DNA of 64,000 bases from Spirodela intermedia (taxonomy: Eukaryota > Streptophyta > Magnoliopsida > Alismatales > Araceae): assembly GCA_902729315.2 (NCBI GenBank), contig LR746269.1, forward strand, positions 3,234,001 to 3,298,000. Reading direction: 5' to 3'. Made by a program: the position numbers and the translations under genes. The first letter of the stretch is position 1. Every line of letters begins with the position of its first letter. The notes beneath the pieces were generated by a model. The model saw only the letters and a list, made by a program, of their open reading frames with translations. It was not told the origin of the DNA and searched no databases. Positions 58,514 through 64,000 of this stretch are shown here, one piece after another.

Positions 58514-60294
58514 TCTTTTCAAAATGGAAATATTATTTTTGGGAAAATTTTATTAATTTCCATTTTATTTTGGTTGAAAGTATGTCAAGTTATATATATG
58601 AAGTATATGAATTTATGCTAAACCTAAAAAAGAATATCATGAAACTTACCTTGGGATACAAATATATTTTGATGGCCATAGATCATCTTATATGATTTAA
58701 GACCTGTCCAATTAGAGACATTAAATGCTATGCTGCATGGGAGGCAACCCATGGTTTTTTCATTCTGTTTGATTTTGTTTTGAACTTTGTTTTCCTTAGA
58801 ATTCGCAGTACTTCTTTCTATATTTATTTTTTATGAAAAAGTGTAGGAGGAGTGTAAGATGAAGTAGAAATTAAAAATGAGGTTGAGGTGATGTCTTTTT
58901 GAGCTTTATCATTTATGAAAATATTTTTAATACTTAACTTTGCACATATGCATGCTTCACATGAAAATTATATTTTCTGTATATTCTATTTCGATTTTTC
59001 TATGTCATTAAGTACAATGTCATTTTTAAGTTGGGGAGTGAAGTATTCATTATTAATTTATGCTGTAAGACGATTAAGAACATGTGTTTGCATTTTATTC
59101 AACCTAAAACAGCAATTAAAAAAATAAAAATAAAATAAATTTCGAAAAATAGGTAACATCTATTTTCTGGTTTTTTGTTAAAAACAACAGACTATCAAAA
59201 ATAGCAGATAAAAAATAGCCTGAAATTTGAAATTCTAGAAGACCCTTTTCTCACATTTCAATCCTCTAGATATATATTACTGAAATTTGAAATTACAGCT
59301 ATAAAGAGGATAGTTTTGATTTATTTTTGATAAATTTATTGCTGCTAAAAATAGAATTGAAAACAAAAAACAGAATTGTCAGAACTATCTAATTTACAAA
59401 TTTCTTACATCATCTTACATGCATGAAAAATTAAATCAATTAGATTGATTGATACCAAAAGATACTAGAAAGATTATTATTGAGTTAAAAGAATGATCTA
59501 ATAGCATGAAATGTTGGAATACTCTTTGGATACATGATAGATAACATGGATTTTATTTTACAGGTTTTCACTTCATGATCTTGATGGATAGTATTTACTT
59601 GATGTGAAAATTTGATTAATCATTTGAGTTTAATAGAGATTTTTGTACCCTGATCTATAGGACTTGTGAGGAGAAATCACTTATTTTGAGAAAAAAAAAA
59701 AGAGAGAGCAATGTGAAAAATCTAGAAATGAAGAGTACACATGGAGGGTGTGAGACATCATTCTCCTTGTCGAAAATCGTGCATAGAAAAACACTTGCTG
59801 AAAATTAAGTAGATAAAGTGAAAGCCTTGAAAATGAAGAGTACATATGGAGGGTGTGAGACATCATTCTTATTGTCAAAATTTGTCTACAGGAAACGCTA
59901 CTTATCCACTATTTATAAAAAAAAAAAAGAAGGAAGAAATATAGTGCAAATTTCAAAAATTAAGTCATAGAAAAAGAGAAATGTAGGATCAATATTATTC
60001 TTGGATGAGTATTGATAATTGAAATATCTTGTAAATACATCTATGAGTGAAGAAGTGATAAAGATGTGAATAGAAGAAGTGAAGTCTAGGTTGTTATTCC
60101 AAGGAGTGCTTAAACATTTAAGTGCTTGACATCATTCTTAAATACTTGATATAAGAATCCAAAGTGTTTAAAGGTGCATCATTTTTAATTGTCTTTTTTT
60201 CTTTCTATATTGAAATATGATGTTTGAGATTTATAAAATTTTATTTTCATAATTCCATTGCTAAGGGACTAGCAATGATTTAAGTTGGGGGATG
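58514..60294 (+). other. 3' untranslated region of E-C
   Basis: Contains, in order, the uninterrupted GATGGCCATAGATCATC junction (58671-58687), the CATGGG-AGGCAA-CCCATG hairpin (58736-58753), a first purine tract TTAAGTTGGGGAGTGAAG (59026-59043), the 45-bp direct repeats at 59731 and 59837, and the polypurine tract GTTGGGGGATG before the LTR. Confidence 0.85.
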
Positions 60295-60701
60295 TGATAA
60301 GTCTTCATTATCATGAGTTAATAATTAGTAAATAATATAGTTTTAGCCTTAACTCATGATAAATAGACTTATATTTGTGTTAAAGTGTGAAAAAGCGTTT
60401 TCAGTTGATTAATGTGAATTTTTGGATAATTATGTGGATTTATATAATTTTTACAATCTTACTTTTAAGATAAATAAAGAACAAAAAATAAAAATAAAAA
60501 TATTGCAAAATAAGGGGACCCACCGGGCCCGCAAGTAGGTCGGAAGCTTAGTCGGGGAGTAGCTGCGAGAAGGGGATCGAGCGGCTTGGACTGATATGGG
60601 CACATGTATGCTACTCCCCTTCCACGTCACTGGTGGCCAGCCGGCTATGGGGCAAGGAGTGGTCGTACATGTGAGAGAAGGGATTTGGCCTAGAAATCTA
60701 A
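60295..60701 (+). mobile_element. 3' LTR of E-C, first part
   Basis: Starts TGATAAGTC after a polypurine tract and is interrupted at TCTAA (60697-60701). It resumes at 63215 with a second TCTAA. Confidence 0.88.
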
Positions 60702-63214
60702 TAATAAGTCTTCATTATCATGAGTTAATAGTTAGTAAATAATTTAGTTTTAGCCTTAACTCATGATAAATAGACTTATATTTGTATTAAAAAATGATTT
60801 ATGGTTTTCAATTGATTAACGTGAATTTTTGGGTAATTATGTGATTTTATATGATTTTTACAGTCTTACTTTTGAGATAAATGAAGAACAAGAAATAAAA
60901 ATAAAAATATTGCAAAATGGGGGATCCGCCAGCCAGCCGGGCCCGCAAGCGGGTCGGAAGCATAGTCGGGGAGTAGCCGCTAGTAGGGGCTCGAGGGGCT
61001 TGGCTTGGACCGATAGGGGCACGTGTGCGCCACTGTCCTTCCACATCACCGGTGGCCAGCTGGCTGTGGGGCAAGGAGTGGTCGTACATGCGAGAGAAGA
61101 GACTTTGCTTACAAAGCTAACATTACTATATATTTGCCCGAAAAATCGGCGCACAACCGATGTGGGACTAAACCCGCGTCACACCTTCCTCATAAGAGGC
61201 GGGCGACCGGCGTGGGTTCGAATCCTCCTAGAGTTAAAATTCATATATTTTTATCTGATTATTGCGACTTTCTTGCAGATCGCCGGTGAAGGATTAAGCA
61301 ACGAGAATCGCTGGATCATCGGTGAAAATCTCGTCAACGCGATTCGCGGAGCATTACTACTAAAATTGTTGAACAATTTACAATAAAATGATCGCGAATC
61401 CATTGAGTTAATCATCTCTGATTGATTGACGAACAAGCCGTTGTCGAGAAGAGGACGATTCGCCAGGAGACTAGTCACCACCTCTTGAGAGCATACTAGA
61501 TGTGATGAAGAGCATCCTCTTGTTGCGTGGACCTGAGGATGAAGCTCCCTGACACACGCCCCACCTCCATCCAACTCCTCTCTATCAGGTGACAGCCGCT
61601 GGAGAGCCACAAAGTCGCCATTTTTCTGCTCTGTTGAGTGACAGCCACCGAAGACGATTCGACGACCCACTTCATTGATCTCTAGACTTCGTGAGAAGAT
61701 CTAGAGATTGCCCATGTTGTCTTTGTCTAAGGAGAGCCTTCGAGGCCGTGGACACTACACGACGACCCTCTTGAATGCTCAAGATTCCAGTGCATCGCTG
61801 ACGCATCACCGTTGCGACGTCGGAACTCTATTTTCCTGCTTTCAATTTACATTACACTTCATTTAGTGATAATTTTTGTGTTTTTAATTTACCAAAATAT
61901 ACTTTGTTCTATTATGATTCTTCTGGCTCTTACATATCTTAATTTGATCAATTAAATCATCCGTAATCACTTACGTAAGAATCGTCAGGCGGAACTCTAT
62001 TTCCACCCGATTCACGCTCACTAGGTGCTGATGTCATCCTGACGTTCGCACCCTTATTTCCCTTTTTCGTGAATTTTAAATATATTTCCTTTTTATTTCC
62101 TAGTATAAAATTCATAGAAAATCGTATTCATTGAGAAAACTTTTGAATAATTACTAGATATTATATTACATCCTATGATCGACCTCGAAAATTACTACTA
62201 TTTTTGGAATTTTTATTAAATTATAATTGATATATTTATTTAGAAATACTTCTAAATATCTAAAAATTCGTATTTTCTTGTTTTATAAATTTTATATTTA
62301 CGTGATTTAATATACAACGACTAAGTCACGTCAAATTTTGACGTGAGAGGAGCTGGATGGAGGTGGGGCGCATGTCAGGGAGCTTCATCTTCAAGTCTGC
62401 ACAGCAAGAGGAGGCTCTTCATCGCATCTGGTACGCTCTTAGGAGGTGGTGACTAGTCTCCCAGTGGATCGTCCTCTTCTCGACGACGGCTTGTTCGTCG
62501 ATCAATCGAAGATGATTTACTCAATGGATTCACGATCCTTTTATCATGAATCATTCAACAATTTTAGTAGCAATACTCTGTGAATCGCGTTGACGAGATT
62601 TTCGCCGATGATCCAGCGATTCTTGTTGCTTAATCCTTCACCGGCGATATGCAAGAAAGTCACGATAATCAGATAAAAATATATGAATTTTGACTTTGGG
62701 AGGATTCAAACCCACGCCAGTCGCCCGCCTCTTCTGAGGAAGGTGTGACGCGGGTTTAGTCCCACATCAGTTGTGCGTCAATTTTTCGGGCGAATATATA
62801 TTAATGTTAGCTTTGTAAGCAAAGTCCCTTCTCTCGCGTGTACGACCACTCCTTGCCCCATAGTCGGCTGGCCACCGGTGACGTGGAAGGGGAGTTGTGT
62901 ACACGTGCCCTATCGGTCCCTAAGCCAAGCTGCTCGAGCCCCTACTAGCGGCTACTCCTCGACCCGCTTGCGGGCCCGGCTGGCTAGTGGATCCCCCATT
63001 TTGCAATATTTTTATTTTTATTTCTTGTTCTTCATTTATCTCAAAAGTAAGACTGTAAAAATCATATAAAATCACATAATTACCCAAAAATTTACGTTAA
63101 TCAACTGAAAACCACAAATCATTTTTTAACAGAAATATAAGTCTATTTATCATGAGTTAAGGCTAAAACTATATTATTTACTAATTATTAACTCATGATA
63201 ATGAAGACTTATCA
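60702..63214. mobile_element. Composite insertion: direct LTR plus inverted half-LTR with target duplication
   Basis: Within the E-C 3' LTR, flanked by perfect target duplications TCTAA (60697-60701 and 63215-63219). It consists of a full direct LTR (60702-62333, start decayed to TAATAAGTC), nine bases that look like the start of a primer-site leader (AATTTTGAC), and an inverted LTR 5' half (62343-63214; reference positions about 880 to 1). Both outer ends are therefore LTR 5' ends. The duplication shows it entered, or was resolved, as one unit. Confidence 0.85.
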
Positions 63215-63572
63215 TCTAACATTACTATATATTTGCTTGAAAAATCGGCGCACAACTGATGTGGGACTAAACCTGCATCACACCTTCCTCAGAAGAGGCG
63301 GGTGACCGGCGCAGGTTTGAGTCCTTTCAGAGTCAAAAGTCATTTATTTTTATCTAATTATTGTGACTTTCCTACAGATCGCTGGTAAAGAATTGCTGGA
63401 TCATCGGTGAAAATCTCATCAACGCGATTCGCGAAGCATTGCTACTAAAATTGCTGAAGGATTTGCAATAAAAGAATCGCGAATCCATCGACTAAATCAT
63501 CTTCGATTAATTAACGAGTCGCCACCTCTTGAGAGCGTACCAGATGCGATGAAGAGCCTCCTCTTGCTGCAT
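63215..63572 (+). mobile_element. 3' LTR of E-C, continued
   Basis: Picks up the E-C LTR exactly at TCTAACATTAC and continues to GCTGCATGG (reference position about 828), where it meets an inverted LTR piece. It has small internal deletions near 63387 and 63510. Confidence 0.8.
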
Positions 63573-64000
63573 GGATCGCGTTGATGAGATTTTTGTTGAT
63601 GATCCAGCGATTCTCGTTGCTTAATCCTTCACCGACGATCTGCAAAAAAGTCACAATAATCAGATAAAAATATATGACTTTTGACTCTAGAAGGACTCAA
63701 ACCCGCACCGGTCGCCCGGCTCTTCTGAGGAAAGTGTGACGCAGGTTTAGTCTCACATCAGTTGTGCACCAATTTTTTGAGCGAATATATAGTAATGTTA
63801 GATTTCTAAGCTAAGTCCCTTCTCTCGCATGTATGACCACTCCTTGCCCCACAACTGGCTGGCCACCGGTGACGTGGAAGGGAAGTGGTGCACACGTGCC
63901 CCTATTGGTCCAAGCCGCTTGAGCCCCTGCTCGCGGCTACTCCCTGACTATGCTTCCGACCTGCTTGCGGGCCTGGCTGGCTGGCAGGTCCCCCCTATTT
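63573..64000 (-). mobile_element. Inverted LTR fragment running off the window
   Basis: In reverse from reference position about 641 (ATCGCGTTGATGAG) towards the LTR start. The window ends before the terminus. Confidence 0.85.

Overview
The window is plant nuclear DNA, probably from a monocot. The evidence is an intact CYP74 fatty-acid hydroperoxide lyase gene, a STIG1-type cysteine-rich secreted-protein gene, and a dense nest of Ty3/gypsy LTR retrotransposons primed by plant tRNA-Asp. The CYP74 protein reads closest, from memory, to the banana-type 13-HPL. That points to a monocot, possibly Zingiberales, but this is recall and not a search. Only two genes look functional; roughly two thirds of the window is one LTR family.

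Layout. 1-3167: hydroperoxide lyase (1389-2882, +) and flanks. 3168-7194: two oppositely oriented full-length solo LTRs plus an LTR fragment. 7195-9162: GC-rich unclassified repeat (R2). 9163-27950: a three-level nest. A gag-bearing, pol-less element (E-A) is interrupted by a minus-strand LTR, which is itself interrupted by a 9.7-kb pol-bearing element (E-P, 14482-24172). 28120-33831: a second pol-less element (E-B, minus strand) with a 5-bp target duplication and a perfect tRNA-Asp primer-binding site. 33832-37440: repeat R1 split by a solo LTR. 37441-46050: the least repetitive part, with the STIG1-like gene (39728-40159, -). 46051-49285: second R1 copy, also split by a solo LTR. 49286-64000: a jumble of direct and inverted LTR pieces, a second R2 copy and a third pol-less element (E-C).

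The LTR family (about 1.63 kb) begins TGATAAGTC and ends GTCACGTCA. E-P carries degenerate gag, protease, RT, RNase H and integrase. E-A, E-B and E-C lack pol. In its place they carry an acidic ORF fused in frame to gag, which I do not recognise. They share LTRs, primer site and 3' untranslated region with E-P, so they look like non-autonomous partners of an E-P-like element.

The most unusual structures are: (1) this conserved gag-ORF2 lineage; (2) repeated inverted junctions inside LTRs, clustering at LTR positions about 640-890, including a composite of inverted LTRs (60702-63214) bounded by a perfect 5-bp target duplication; (3) an antisense snRNA-promoter-like USE plus TATA pair in the LTRs. 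All coordinates were read by eye, and family assignments rest on motif recognition, not database search.
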